Source: JAFGIG01 sp964397545 (GTDB lineage Bacteria > SDB-A). From it: 64,000 nt of DNA. The stretch covers positions 59,813-123,812 of the forward strand of contig CAYNIW010000004.1 in assembly GCA_964397545.1 (NCBI GenBank). Direction: 5' to 3'. Below the pieces are notes generated by a model that had not been told where the DNA came from, made no database searches, and saw nothing but the letters and a program-made list of their open reading frames with translations. Both the position numbers and the translations under genes were made by a program. This document shows positions 8,403 to 17,797 of this stretch, piece after piece (the first letter of the stretch is position 1; every line of letters begins with the position of its first letter).

Positions 8403-9875
8403 GTGGCAAAAAACAACAAAGTCCTTGTTGTGGACGACGAAGAAACTCTTGCTTCATTTCTTTCCAAAATCATAGAGAACGACCCTCTCCTCGACTGTCA
8501 GGTCAAGACTGCATTTACCGGCGAAGAAGCTATTGAAAAAATAATGTCGTTCAAACCCGACCTTGTGCTTTGCGACATAAAACTCCCCAACATGAACGGT
8601 ATTGAGGTTCTGTCGAGAGCCAAATCTCTCGATCCTCAGATCTATTTCGTGATGATGACAGGTTTTACATCTGTAGATTCGGCTATAGCTTCCCTCCGTG
8701 AAGGCGCTTACGATTATATAAATAAGCCTTTCGACGCCAACGAAATGAAAGTCATAGTCAGAAACGCCTTGGATCAGCGGAAACTGAAAACAGAAAAGGA
8801 ATGGCTCTTAAGAGAACTCAAGGAGAGAAACGAAATACTCCAAGAGCAGAAAAATATGCTCGAAAAAAACCTTGAGATAAGAATCGAAGAACTCAACAAA
8901 CTTCAGAAGCTTTCAAACCTCCTGAGTGAAAGCTTCGGCATAGCGTCTTTGATTAAAGTCATCCCGAAAATACTCGCCATGACGCTCGACGCTGACGGCT
9001 CTTTTCTTTCATGGTTCAGCGAATTCGACAGCTCTCTCACTGTAAGAAATACTTTTCAGACTGAAGAAGTCTTTCCGAAAGGCATGAATCTCGATCTTTC
9101 TTCTCCTCCTTTCGATATTATCCTCAAGGAAAAACAGCCGCCGGTGGTTGTTTTCGACTATCCTTGCGGCGATGGAAAAAGAATCCCAGTCCTCGCAGTA
9201 TGCCAGCTTCTCGGCGCCGACAGGCCATTCGGGTTGGTAGGTTTTATTTACAGAGAACGGCGCATAGAGACGGACAAAAAATTTGTCTCTTTAATTTCAA
9301 CTGCCTCGAGCATAGTTTCGCTTTCAATTAAAAATTCACAGTTTTTCGAAACGATAAAGAAAAAAGATCTTGAAATTATGTCTTTTGTTCTTTCGCTGAC
9401 CGAGACTTTCGGGGTCAGTAAAAACTTTCAGCAAAAATCCGCAAACATAGCGGTTGAAATAGCTAAAGAGCTCGCTGTCGAAGAAAAATACATGCGACAG
9501 CTCCGATACGCCACCTTGTTCATGCTGTTCGGTATTTCGATTCCGGGTCTTTCGACTCTCAATCAAGCTATAGACAAACTCGTCGGACTGATTTCAAATC
9601 TCGAGTTTTTATCAGAGCCGCTTTCATACATACTTCTCTGTCAAGAGAATTTCGACGGGACCGGAAAGAACGGCATGAAAGGCTCTTCTATTCCGGAGGC
9701 AGGCAGAATTCTGAGAGTCATATCCGATTTTGTCTTATACATGAAAAGATACACTATGGAAAAATCGATTTCAGCCATAAGGGATGGCTCCGGCAAATAT
9801 TACGATCCGAAGATAACCGAGTATTTTATTTCTCTTGTTTCTCAGGTTAAACTCTCGGAAAACCTCTATGCCTGA
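8403..9875 (+). CDS. Response regulator with GAF-like and degenerate HD-GYP-like domains
   Basis: Cytosolic signalling protein, 490 aa. Residues 5-120 are a complete receiver domain: Asp11/Asp12, phosphoacceptor Asp58 (LCDIKLP), Thr86 (MMTG) and Lys108 (NKPF). A coiled coil (about 125-175) follows, then a GAF-like sensor region (about 175-310). The helical C-terminal part ends CQENFDGTGKNGMKG...IPEAGRI. That has the shape of the HD-GYP signature HHE.wDGsGYP.GL.g..IP..aRI, but the histidines and the GYP are lost, so cyclic-di-GMP hydrolysis is unlikely. GTG start with gagg upstream. No histidine kinase is nearby, and the output is unknown. Confidence 0.75.
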   Translation: MAKNNKVLVVDDEETLASFLSKIIENDPLLDCQVKTAFTGEEAIEKIMSFKPDLVLCDIKLPNMNGIEVLSRAKSLDPQIYFVMMTGFTSVDSAIASLREGAYDYINKPFDANEMKVIVRNALDQRKLKTEKEWLLRELKERNEILQEQKNMLEKNLEIRIEELNKLQKLSNLLSESFGIASLIKVIPKILAMTLDADGSFLSWFSEFDSSLTVRNTFQTEEVFPKGMNLDLSSPPFDIILKEKQPPVVVFDYPCGDGKRIPVLAVCQLLGADRPFGLVGFIYRERRIETDKKFVSLISTASSIVSLSIKNSQFFETIKKKDLEIMSFVLSLTETFGVSKNFQQKSANIAVEIAKELAVEEKYMRQLRYATLFMLFGISIPGLSTLNQAIDKLVGLISNLEFLSEPLSYILLCQENFDGTGKNGMKGSSIPEAGRILRVISDFVLYMKRYTMEKSISAIRDGSGKYYDPKITEYFISLVSQVKLSENLYA

Positions 9876-10710
9876 AAAAGTCAGAGAACCGGTCTTTTCC
9901 GGACAGTTTTACCCTAAAGACAAGTCTTCTCTCGAAAAAGAACTCTCTGGTTTGTTCCCTGACCCCTCCGAACTTTCCTTCAGAGGAAAAGTTTCCGGCC
10001 TCATCCTTCCGCACGCGGGATACGCATTTTCGGGAAAAACAACAGGAAAAGCCGTCGCTTCGATAGATCCCCAAAAATACGAAAAACCTACAGTGGTTTT
10101 TCTCGCGCCCTGCCACAGATTCCCATCCAAAGGCGCTTCGGTTTTCAAATCCGGAGCATGGAAAACTCCTTTTGGAAGCGTCCCCGTTGACGAAGAATTT
10201 TCCGAGTTACTGCTGAAAGAATCCTCTGTTTTTGACGACAGCGAAATACCGCACTCCTCTGAACACAGCATCGAAGTCCAGATACCTTTCTTTCAGTATG
10301 TTTTTAAGTCCAGACCCCTTAAAATCGTCCCCATTGCAGTCGGCAATCAGTCATCTGAATTCTGTCTTTCTTTGGGCGAATTACTGAAACCGTTGGCTGG
10401 AAATGACATAATTTTCGTAGCCAGCAGTGATCTTTATCACGGATATTCTCTTTCTGAATGCGAGAGAAACGACGAAGAAGTAGTCGCTGCAGTCTCATCA
10501 TACGATCTGAAAAAGCTTTCCGATATAGCAGACAAAGGCACAAAAGCTTCCGATCACGCGGGCTGCGGGATAGGACCTATAATAGCACTCTTGAATACCC
10601 TCAAGGACATAAAAAAAGAGATATTCCTCGCAAAAAAAACAAATTCATTTGAATCACCTTACTCGGCCGGTGGATACATAGTAGGTTACGCGTCTTTTGT
10701 CGTCTTATGA
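9868..10710 (+). CDS. Memo-family protein (AmmeMemoRadiSam system protein B)
   Basis: Homologue of the Memo family, which is related in fold to extradiol dioxygenases. Family motifs are present: PHAGYAFSG, HSIEVQIPF and SSDLYHGYS, holding the conserved histidines and aspartates of the putative metal site. About 280 aa from ATG 9868, which overlaps the preceding stop by 8 bases; the earlier in-frame ATG (9835) lies deep in the preceding gene and adds an unrelated head. The AMMECR1 gene follows with a 4-base overlap. In many bacteria Memo and AMMECR1 co-occur with a radical SAM protein of unknown role; that third partner is not in this window. Reaction unknown. Confidence 0.9.
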   Translation: MPEKVREPVFSGQFYPKDKSSLEKELSGLFPDPSELSFRGKVSGLILPHAGYAFSGKTTGKAVASIDPQKYEKPTVVFLAPCHRFPSKGASVFKSGAWKTPFGSVPVDEEFSELLLKESSVFDDSEIPHSSEHSIEVQIPFFQYVFKSRPLKIVPIAVGNQSSEFCLSLGELLKPLAGNDIIFVASSDLYHGYSLSECERNDEEVVAAVSSYDLKKLSDIADKGTKASDHAGCGIGPIIALLNTLKDIKKEIFLAKKTNSFESPYSAGGYIVGYASFVVL

Positions 10711-11267
10711 ATCTCGACAACAAAGAACAGTCGCTTCTTCTCCGAGCCGCGAGAGAGGTTTTAACTTCAGCGGCATGCGGTCTGGATTTGCCTCAACCGC
10801 CGCCGGCGGAAGGAAGGCTTTCCGAAAAACGCGGTATTTTCGTCACCCTTCATAAAAAAGGCGGACTCAGGGGATGTATAGGATACGTCGTCGGAATTAA
10901 GCCCCTCAACCTAGCGGTAATAGAAATGGCTTTAGCCGCTTCGCAGGAAGATCCGAGGTTTCCCAGCGTCGGAAAAGAAGAAATAAATGATATTGAAATA
11001 GAAATTTCCGTTTTGAGTGTTCCGGAGAAAGTTAAAAATCCTTCTGAGATTGTCGTCGGGAAAGACGGCCTCATTATTAAAAAGGGCTTCTTTCAGGGAC
11101 TTCTGCTCCCTCAGGTCGCCGCAGAATGGGGATGGGACAGGGAGACATTTCTCCGTCACGCATGCATGAAAGCAGGTCTGGCTCCGGATTCATGGAAAGA
11201 AACCGGAGTCGAGATTTTCAAATTCAGCGCCCAAGTGTTCAGCGAGTCTGATAATTTAACTGATTAG
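10707..11267 (+). CDS. AMMECR1-domain protein (AmmeMemoRadiSam system protein A)
   Basis: 186-aa AMMECR1-domain protein with the hallmark LRGCIGY motif and the conserved RETFLRHACMKAGL segment. Function unknown in bacteria; members are proposed to act with Memo and a radical SAM enzyme. ATG 10707 overlaps the Memo stop (ATGA), so the two are translationally coupled. The 3' end overlaps the convergent glycosyltransferase-like gene by 29 bases, which leaves no room for a terminator between them. Confidence 0.92.
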   Translation: MNLDNKEQSLLLRAAREVLTSAACGLDLPQPPPAEGRLSEKRGIFVTLHKKGGLRGCIGYVVGIKPLNLAVIEMALAASQEDPRFPSVGKEEINDIEIEISVLSVPEKVKNPSEIVVGKDGLIIKKGFFQGLLLPQVAAEWGWDRETFLRHACMKAGLAPDSWKETGVEIFKFSAQVFSESDNLTD

Positions 11268-13077
11268 TCAAAAAAGCATCGCTTGGATTTTGTTTGGCTC
11301 CTTCAGAAACCATTTGCTGAACAAGATTTTCGTTCCCGGTCGTCTGAGCCAACATTGCTCCAAGCAACCAGGCGCTCGAAGATCTAAAATTTTCTGTGTG
11401 GTGTTTTCTTAGATAAAAGTTCGCGGAATCCAGCGCTTTTTCCTGAAAAAACAAACATGCTTTTTCATAATCAGTTAATAAATAGTTGTCATTCCCAATT
11501 AAATAGAACATGTAGCAGTCCCCGCCAACTAAAAAAGGTCTCAGTTCTATCGCGTTCCGCGAAAGATAATCCGAAAGAGAAGGTGAATCAAAAATACCCA
11601 CAATCAGGTGTGTTACTCCGAATTTTTCAATCAAACTACTGTCAATCATCCAATCAAAAGCGGCAAGCGATTTAATACCGGTTCCAAGCGTGAGAGCGGG
11701 TGCCGCAGAACCGGCAATCAAGGCTTTTTCTCCTGTTATGGTTTCGATTTCCAATGATGCGCCTACCGCAGAACGCGTTGGAAATATCAGCCAAGAAATG
11801 AGTCTGTAGTTGTCGTAGGTAAAGTGAAGAAGGCATATTGTTGCTATTATACACGGAGTAAACCTAACGGTTTTTCTGTTCGAATAACCAGTTAAAATGA
11901 TAATTGCCGCTGACAGTGCAAAAGATACTATCAGAAGAGGCAATTTTACAATCCTTAAAGAAAAAGCCGAGAACTGATATGAAAAAAAAAGAGACAATAT
12001 TACAAGAGGTATAATGCATCTTCTTTTTTTTAAAACCCCTTCTTCTTGATATTCTCCGAAAGAAGAAAATAGAACAGCCGCGGCATAAACAAAATAAAGA
12101 AGAAACCTCGCCGGCCTGTAGGAACTGAATACAGCATAAAAAAAGATGAGAGATATTAGCCAGCACAACGCCAGATGTTGAATGTCGCCTATTTTTTTTT
12201 GCCGGGAAATGAAAACAGCTGTCAAAAAACCGGAAAACAAGATGAATGGAGTAGAAAAAGTCAAGTCGGGCATTCCCGCCCCAAAAATCCTGAAAAAAAA
12301 CAAATATAAGTCCATTTTTTGATTTTCAGTGACCGATTGCACTCCTGAAAGGAAATATGAATTGAATAAGTCTTTGAAAGGCAAATACAGAAATGTAAAC
12401 CAAAAAGCTGCAACAACTGCTGTCCCCGCGAAATAACTTATCAACGCTTTTTTGTTTTTAACAGTTAGAAAAACAATCGCCGCAGGTAAAAAACTTACTG
12501 CATGTATTTTACCGAATAAAACAGCAGAGGCAGTGAAAATTCCCGCTAAAAAAGTTTTTTTCTTTATTAAAAACAACAGGGCTAAAACTAACATGCATAT
12601 AGAAGCATTTTCAGCCAATGGCGTTCTGCTGAAAACTGACAGAGGAAATGAAGACAAGACGAAAATGGATGCGGCGGCACCCCTCAAATTCTTTCCGAAA
12701 AAGATAAAAAGCGCAAATGCTGATACAAGGCTAAAAAACAATCCTGGTAAAGCAGCCGAATAATGATTTATACCGTTAAGCTTATAAAAGAAGAATGATA
12801 CACATCCCATGATTGGCGAGAAAAGGAATCCAGAAAAAGGGGGGGTGTCAATATAGGGATACAGCCGCCCGAACTGAGACAAATTACGCGAATCCAGAGT
12901 ATAAGCCTGCCCGTCTGTGTAGACAGCCATGCTTTCATGAGGTATGCCGGGAGCCAGAAAAGGCGGAGGATCGGTGTCCGCCCTGAATGTTCTTGGAAAT
13001 ACCGATATAACAGACCCTGCCAGAAAAAACAACCACGGCAGTGTCCGGCCAATCCTTTTTTTCTCAAAAATCCTCAA
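11239..13077 (-). CDS. Multi-spanning membrane protein, ArnT/PMT-like glycosyltransferase
   Basis: 612 aa with many hydrophobic helices. The N-terminal loop after the first helix carries an acidic RADTDPPPF patch and a YTDGQAYTLDSRN stretch, resembling the first periplasmic loop of lipid-linked sugar transferases (GT39/GT83). A soluble, helical tail (about residues 540-612) looks TPR-like. It probably moves a sugar from a polyprenyl phosphate carrier in the periplasm; the acceptor is unknown. TTG start 11 bases after the SIMPL gene stop, same operon. The catalytic Asp is proposed only by position. Confidence 0.6.
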   Translation of the reverse strand: MRIFEKKRIGRTLPWLFFLAGSVISVFPRTFRADTDPPPFLAPGIPHESMAVYTDGQAYTLDSRNLSQFGRLYPYIDTPPFSGFLFSPIMGCVSFFFYKLNGINHYSAALPGLFFSLVSAFALFIFFGKNLRGAAASIFVLSSFPLSVFSRTPLAENASICMLVLALLFLIKKKTFLAGIFTASAVLFGKIHAVSFLPAAIVFLTVKNKKALISYFAGTAVVAAFWFTFLYLPFKDLFNSYFLSGVQSVTENQKMDLYLFFFRIFGAGMPDLTFSTPFILFSGFLTAVFISRQKKIGDIQHLALCWLISLIFFYAVFSSYRPARFLLYFVYAAAVLFSSFGEYQEEGVLKKRRCIIPLVILSLFFSYQFSAFSLRIVKLPLLIVSFALSAAIIILTGYSNRKTVRFTPCIIATICLLHFTYDNYRLISWLIFPTRSAVGASLEIETITGEKALIAGSAAPALTLGTGIKSLAAFDWMIDSSLIEKFGVTHLIVGIFDSPSLSDYLSRNAIELRPFLVGGDCYMFYLIGNDNYLLTDYEKACLFFQEKALDSANFYLRKHHTENFRSSSAWLLGAMLAQTTGNENLVQQMVSEGAKQNPSDAFLTNQLNYQTR

Positions 13078-13088
13078 TAAAAAACTTT

Positions 13089-13814
13089 CTATTTAAGTTC
13101 AAATGAAACCGATATACTCGCATAGACACTGATCTGTCCCGGCGATATCGGGCTCTCTCCTCCGATGACGTCGTTTCCGTAATAAGCGTAATTCTGAGAA
13201 TTCGCCGCCCAGTTCATCCCCCACGCGGCTCCTCCCCAAGTCCAGTAGCTGGACTGGTTCTCATAGACGTATATGGGTTTTCCGACCTGGCATCCCAGTT
13301 CTGTCGCTATCATTTCTGCTTTGTCTCTTGCCGCCCTGATAGCTTCAGTCCTTGCCCTGTTTCGGAGCTCTAAAAGTCTTGATGTCTGAAAATCTATACC
13401 GTGTATGTAATTGACGCCGGCTTCGAGAGCCAGGGATAAAACCGCGTCGAGCTTCGATAGGTCCTCGAGCGTCGCCACAATTGTCTTTCTGGCAAAATAC
13501 CCGTAAAATTCCTGCGTATCGTAATAATCGTATCTTGGTTCAATGTTAAGATAATTTGTCTGAATATCTCTTTCGTTTATCCCTGATCCTTTCAGGGCGC
13601 TGAGAAGATTTTTTACTATAGCGTCGTTCTCGCTTTTCGCCGTTCTGAGGTTCTCTCCCTGGGTCTCCACTCCGAAAGTTATTATTACTTTATCGGGTTC
13701 TACGTCTATTTGGGCGTTTCCTGTGACTGTGATGGTCCTCTGATAATCGGATTCCTGAGCCGACAGAGATACGACCGCCAGCAATAAAATTGCAGCAAGA
13801 AATGCTTTTTTCAT
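13089..13814 (-). CDS. SIMPL-domain (DUF541) exported protein
   Basis: 241 aa with a clear Sec signal (MKKAFLAAILLLAVVSLSAQ) and a SIMPL domain: the start RTITVTGNAQIDVEPDKV, the centre AKSENDAIVKNLLSALK, and the RARTEAIRAARDKAEMIATELG helix. Family members such as E. coli YggE are periplasmic and linked to oxidative-stress tolerance, with no known enzymatic activity. An aaaggagg sits 5 bases before ATG. The gene follows the aminotransferase by 11 bases in one minus-strand operon. Confidence 0.88.
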   Translation of the reverse strand: MKKAFLAAILLLAVVSLSAQESDYQRTITVTGNAQIDVEPDKVIITFGVETQGENLRTAKSENDAIVKNLLSALKGSGINERDIQTNYLNIEPRYDYYDTQEFYGYFARKTIVATLEDLSKLDAVLSLALEAGVNYIHGIDFQTSRLLELRNRARTEAIRAARDKAEMIATELGCQVGKPIYVYENQSSYWTWGGAAWGMNWAANSQNYAYYGNDVIGGESPISPGQISVYASISVSFELK

Positions 13815-13825
13815 TTTTCCTCCTT

Positions 13826-14998
13826 TTACAGGTTTGACAGCGCTTTTGCTATTCTTTCCAGAGCATTCTCAAGCTCTTTTTTCGCGCAGGCAAAATTCAG
13901 TCGTTTGAATTTATCGCAGTTTTCACCGAATTTCTCGCCCGGGTCGAGAGCAACTTTCGCTTTTTTTATCAGCAGGTCATTCAACCTTTCGGTAGAAAGA
14001 CCTGTTTGTGAAAAATCTATCCATGCGAGATAAGTCGCCTCCGGCGGCATGACAAAAGTTCCGGACAATTCGGCTTTGAAAAAATCTGCCGCAATCTTTC
14101 TGTTTTCCGAAAGATAACTCATCATTTTTCTATACCATAGTTCAGACGAAGAATAGACTTTTTCAAAAACAAGCGATCCGAATACGTTCGACACATGAAG
14201 ACCGAGAGAGTAAAGGCGCCGGGATACTTTTTCTCTCAACACTGTGTTTTCAGCTATTACAGCGGATTCCTGAAGCCCGGCCACATTGAAAGTCTTCGCC
14301 GGAGATGCGAGCGTCACCGAATTCATGGAATGTTCTTCTGAAAGAGAGGCAAGGGGTATGTGTTTGAATCCATCATAAGTCAGATCACAGTGAATTTCAT
14401 CGGAAAGGATCAAAACTTCGTTTTCAAAACAAATTCTCGACATATCTGAGAGTTCTTCTTCCGTCCATACTCTGCCGACAGGATTGTGAGGACTGCACAA
14501 AATGAATATTTTTGCTCCGTCTCTGCAGAGGTTTTCAAAATTATCCAGATCCGGCCGATAAACCCCGTCATCGCCTCTTACGAGATTGTTTTTAAGGAGT
14601 TTTCTTTTATTGAGCTCAACGACCTCGTAAAAAGGACGGTAAACCGGAGGCTGAATTATTATTCCTTCTCCCTCTTTTGAAAATTCCTCCACGCAGACGC
14701 TGAGCGCTGTTATCAGCGAGGGGCTGTGAACACACCATTGGGGTTCAGCCTTCCAGGAATGCATTCTCTGGAGCCAGCGGCAAAGAGAGTTGAAATGATC
14801 TTTGGGTCTTAAGGTATAACCGTAAACAGGGTGTTGCGCTCGCCGGACTAAAGCCTCGACAAGCTCCTCAGGACAAGGTAAATCCATATCCGCGACCCAA
14901 AGCGGTAAAAGATCCGGAGCTCCGAAGGTTTTTTCGGCGAAATCCCACTTAAATGAACCGGAATTCCGCCTGCAAAGCGGTTTATCGAAATCCGTCAT
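13826..14998 (-). CDS. PatB/MalY-type PLP aminotransferase (cystathionine beta-lyase-like)
   Basis: Fold-type I PLP enzyme of 390 aa. It has the family start (PLWVADMDLPCPE), HNPVGR (172-177), LSDEIHCDL (199-207) and the PLP-lysine motif SPAKTFN with Lys235. PatB/MalY proteins cleave cystathionine or cysteine conjugates (C-S lyase) and often retain aminotransferase activity. In this genome it could supply homocysteine or sulfide, but it is not next to the methionine operon. Its ATG overlaps the sppA stop by 4 bases (ATGA). Confidence 0.88.
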   Translation of the reverse strand: MTDFDKPLCRRNSGSFKWDFAEKTFGAPDLLPLWVADMDLPCPEELVEALVRRAQHPVYGYTLRPKDHFNSLCRWLQRMHSWKAEPQWCVHSPSLITALSVCVEEFSKEGEGIIIQPPVYRPFYEVVELNKRKLLKNNLVRGDDGVYRPDLDNFENLCRDGAKIFILCSPHNPVGRVWTEEELSDMSRICFENEVLILSDEIHCDLTYDGFKHIPLASLSEEHSMNSVTLASPAKTFNVAGLQESAVIAENTVLREKVSRRLYSLGLHVSNVFGSLVFEKVYSSSELWYRKMMSYLSENRKIAADFFKAELSGTFVMPPEATYLAWIDFSQTGLSTERLNDLLIKKAKVALDPGEKFGENCDKFKRLNFACAKKELENALERIAKALSNL

Positions 14999-17319
14999 CG
15001 TATATCTATTCCGTCGAGGCTTTCGTCGTAATACAAAACAGAGCCGTTGGATCCGGCCATTGTTTTTAAGTCAAATCGGAAAAGAGACAATGCCCCTCCA
15101 AGATCCATTATTCCGAATGATCCGCATCCGGGATTTATCACTACCTCGGTCTGAAGCCAGTCTTCCTTACCCGCCGCTTTAGCCGCGTAAACCATCGCGT
15201 CGTCAATCCCCCCTATCTCGTCCGCGAGTCCTATATCCACGGCATCTTGTCCCGACCAAACCCTTCCTCTGGCAATGAAATTTAGAGAATCGTAGGACAA
15301 GCCTCTTTCTGTGGCAACTTTGAGGACAAAATCTTCGTAAAATTCCCTTATCTGGTCTCTGTGAATCTCTTTTTGATCCTCGGTCATCGGGACGATTCCT
15401 GACCACATCAAGGCGTTTTCGGACACGGTCAGTGTGTCAAAGGTTATTCCGATGTTTTCGAGCATTTCGCCGAAGGCGAATTTCATGCTCACGACTCCTA
15501 TCGATCCTGTAAGAGTTCCAGCGTCGCAGAATATCCTTGTAGCTCCGCAGGAAATATAGTAGCCGCCGCTTCCTGCGACATTTCCCATGGATATAATGAA
15601 AGGTTTTTCAAGAGCGCAAAGGTGCACTTCCCTCCATATAAGATCCGATGCCTGCCCGTCGCCTCCGGGAGAATTAACTCTCATGACCACAGCTTTTATC
15701 TCTTTATCCAGCCTTGCGGCTCTTATAGTCCTGACGAGGGTTTCGGAACCGAGCACTTTTCCTCCTATTAAAGGTATCGGATTCAAACCGCTCTCTCCGG
15801 TCTGAATAACTCCGTCGGCAATTATCAGAGCTATTCTCGGTTTATATTCCCAGCTGTCATCCCGGTATTCAGTATTACCGATTAGGGCGGCATCTGTGAA
15901 TCTCCCGCCGAAGTTTTCTTTTAACATGCGCTGAAATTCGTCTTCGTATAAAAGACCGTCTATCAGACCTGCCTCAAGAGCGTTTCTCGCGTTGAAAAAA
16001 CCCTTGTCTATAAGGTTTTCAGCTGAATCCAACTCGAGATTTCTTGAAGACGCAACTGCGTTTTGATATCTGAAAGCCGCATCGCCGAGTATTTCAGTGT
16101 ATTGCTCTCTGTAGTAATCAGACATTCTTTCGTTGACCAGAATTTCCCCGGCAGATTTGTATTCGCCAAAATACTCGACGTCAGCCCTGATATTGTATTT
16201 TTGGAGCCCTCTTGCGAGAAAAGGAAAAGTCGCCCCGAATCCGTCGATCTGCAGAAAACCTTGGGGGTATGTGTAAATCAAGTCGGAGACGCTTGCCATG
16301 TAGTAGCTTAAATCGTCAAAGTTGCTCGCGTAAGCTATTATTTTTGTCCCTTTCAGCTTGTATAATGAAATGAGAGAGATAATCTCTTCGGTTTGCGCGA
16401 TATTGAGAGTGTAATTGTCCAGTTTTAAGACCAGGCAGTTAGGCGCTTTGCCTTCAAGACCTTTTCTCAGAGATTCGACAAGATTCCAAAACCTTTCTTT
16501 TTTCGGAATTATAAAAAGAAAAGAAACCGGATCCTCGGGATACTCTATTCCGAGATTCAGTTCGAGGTTAAGAGCAGGTGCGGGAACGACGGAAAACTGA
16601 TTTCTCGAGTCGAACCTGACGTATGAATACCCTCCTGATAATCTTTCGTCCTCGTCAAGATACTGAGATGTCCCGATGGATGTATTTCCGAAAGAAGTCT
16701 CTATTCCAAAAGAAATTTTTTCGTCGCTGTCGTAGAACGCAGACAATCTAAGCCCTTTCACCGGTTCTAAAATGGCTCCTGCTGAAAACGGCACGCTGTC
16801 TCTTTCCATTTCCTTCTCATACATCGCGCCGGCGCAAAGAGTGAATCTTTCACTCCCCGCGAAAGGCCTGATTGCCGCGCCGAATCTGTAACTGGGGTCG
16901 TATTGATTCGCGGTTGAAAAGACGTCGTTTACTGCGGCACCGAGTGAAATCCACTTGAAGGGTCTTGAAAGAAAACCCAGATCGATATGGTTTTCTCCTT
17001 CGCTGTTTCTGTATGTTGCCCCCGCCATCAGTCTGTAAGCGCCGAGGACTCTGTCTCCGTATGAAAAATGGTATTCTCTGCCTTTATCTCCCCAGCTTCC
17101 TCCTCCAGAAAGGCTTCCCGTTCTCAGAAAAAAATCGCCATAACTTTTGACGGCTGAATCCGTGTTCATTATGTCGAATCTGAAAGTGAATCCTCTTTGG
17201 GCGGCAAGACCCGCCGGGTTTATCAGGCCGGCATCCGGTCCGTCGGGTATAGCGGTATAAGGCAGAAAGTAATTCTCCCCGAAAAGAGAGACTGCAACAA
17301 AAAGCAGTGTTAAAAACAT
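14995..17319 (-). CDS. sppA: Signal peptide peptidase SppA-like protease with extra N-terminal beta-rich domain
   Basis: 774 aa, longer than the E. coli enzyme (618 aa). A signal peptide (residues 1-14) leads into a 240-residue region rich in alternating aromatic strands, with a DAGLINPAGLA motif like those at the start of PorV/FadL-type outer-membrane barrels. Two S49 domains follow: one with Lys388 (GEYKSAGE), the other with Ser584 (GSGGYYIS), the SppA Ser-Lys dyad pair. SppA degrades residual signal peptides in the envelope. The barrel-like head suggests outer-membrane or periplasmic placement rather than an inner-membrane anchor. Strong aaaggag upstream. Confidence 0.85.
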   Translation of the reverse strand: MFLTLLFVAVSLFGENYFLPYTAIPDGPDAGLINPAGLAAQRGFTFRFDIMNTDSAVKSYGDFFLRTGSLSGGGSWGDKGREYHFSYGDRVLGAYRLMAGATYRNSEGENHIDLGFLSRPFKWISLGAAVNDVFSTANQYDPSYRFGAAIRPFAGSERFTLCAGAMYEKEMERDSVPFSAGAILEPVKGLRLSAFYDSDEKISFGIETSFGNTSIGTSQYLDEDERLSGGYSYVRFDSRNQFSVVPAPALNLELNLGIEYPEDPVSFLFIIPKKERFWNLVESLRKGLEGKAPNCLVLKLDNYTLNIAQTEEIISLISLYKLKGTKIIAYASNFDDLSYYMASVSDLIYTYPQGFLQIDGFGATFPFLARGLQKYNIRADVEYFGEYKSAGEILVNERMSDYYREQYTEILGDAAFRYQNAVASSRNLELDSAENLIDKGFFNARNALEAGLIDGLLYEDEFQRMLKENFGGRFTDAALIGNTEYRDDSWEYKPRIALIIADGVIQTGESGLNPIPLIGGKVLGSETLVRTIRAARLDKEIKAVVMRVNSPGGDGQASDLIWREVHLCALEKPFIISMGNVAGSGGYYISCGATRIFCDAGTLTGSIGVVSMKFAFGEMLENIGITFDTLTVSENALMWSGIVPMTEDQKEIHRDQIREFYEDFVLKVATERGLSYDSLNFIARGRVWSGQDAVDIGLADEIGGIDDAMVYAAKAAGKEDWLQTEVVINPGCGSFGIMDLGGALSLFRFDLKTMAGSNGSVLYYDESLDGIDIR

Positions 17320-17344
17320 CGCGACTCCTTTTTTGGGTCTTAAT

Positions 17345-17779
17345 TCAGATCTGGTCTTTAATAAATTTTTTGCAATCTAGTTTTCCCCAATGCCTTTCGT
17401 GAAGTTTTCTAGCCTCCTCCATTTCATATTCGGAATTCCCGTAAAGGCAGATGTGTGAACAAATTTTTTCGCTGATTTTCTGGATTCTTATGTTGAATTT
17501 TTCAAATGCTTCTTTTCTCATATAGAGGACGCTCAGAGAACGGAAAAGCCCGGCGAAAATATCGTCTCCGGAAATTATGAGCGAATCCCCTCTTTTGATG
17601 TTGAAATGAACAGTATCCACGGCTTTCAGAACTGATTTAATGAAAGGCTTCGTCGCTCTGAATTTCTCTTGCGCTGAAGCTTTGTCCGAATCGAGTTCTT
17701 TGATGATCTGGATCAGAAGAGACAGTTCCTCTCCTTCAAAAAAGATTTCCTTTTCGTTGAGATGGACTTCCACAGACAT
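17345..17779 (-). CDS. Hypothetical protein, 144 aa
   Basis: No family recognised. It has no signal peptide or membrane segment, with mixed charged helices and strands, three cysteines and a His/Lys-rich end. It lies 25 bases upstream of sppA and 18 bases downstream of the large secreted protein on the same strand, so it is probably co-transcribed. Coding looks real from its codon use and snug spacing. Confidence 0.6.
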   Translation of the reverse strand: MSVEVHLNEKEIFFEGEELSLLIQIIKELDSDKASAQEKFRATKPFIKSVLKAVDTVHFNIKRGDSLIISGDDIFAGLFRSLSVLYMRKEAFEKFNIRIQKISEKICSHICLYGNSEYEMEEARKLHERHWGKLDCKKFIKDQI

Positions 17780-17797
17780 TATAATGCCAGCCTTTCT

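Noticed and set aside
7931..8473. A 180-residue open frame on the minus strand
   Set aside because: It spans the antisense of ktrA and the regulator start; its composition is that of an antisense frame.
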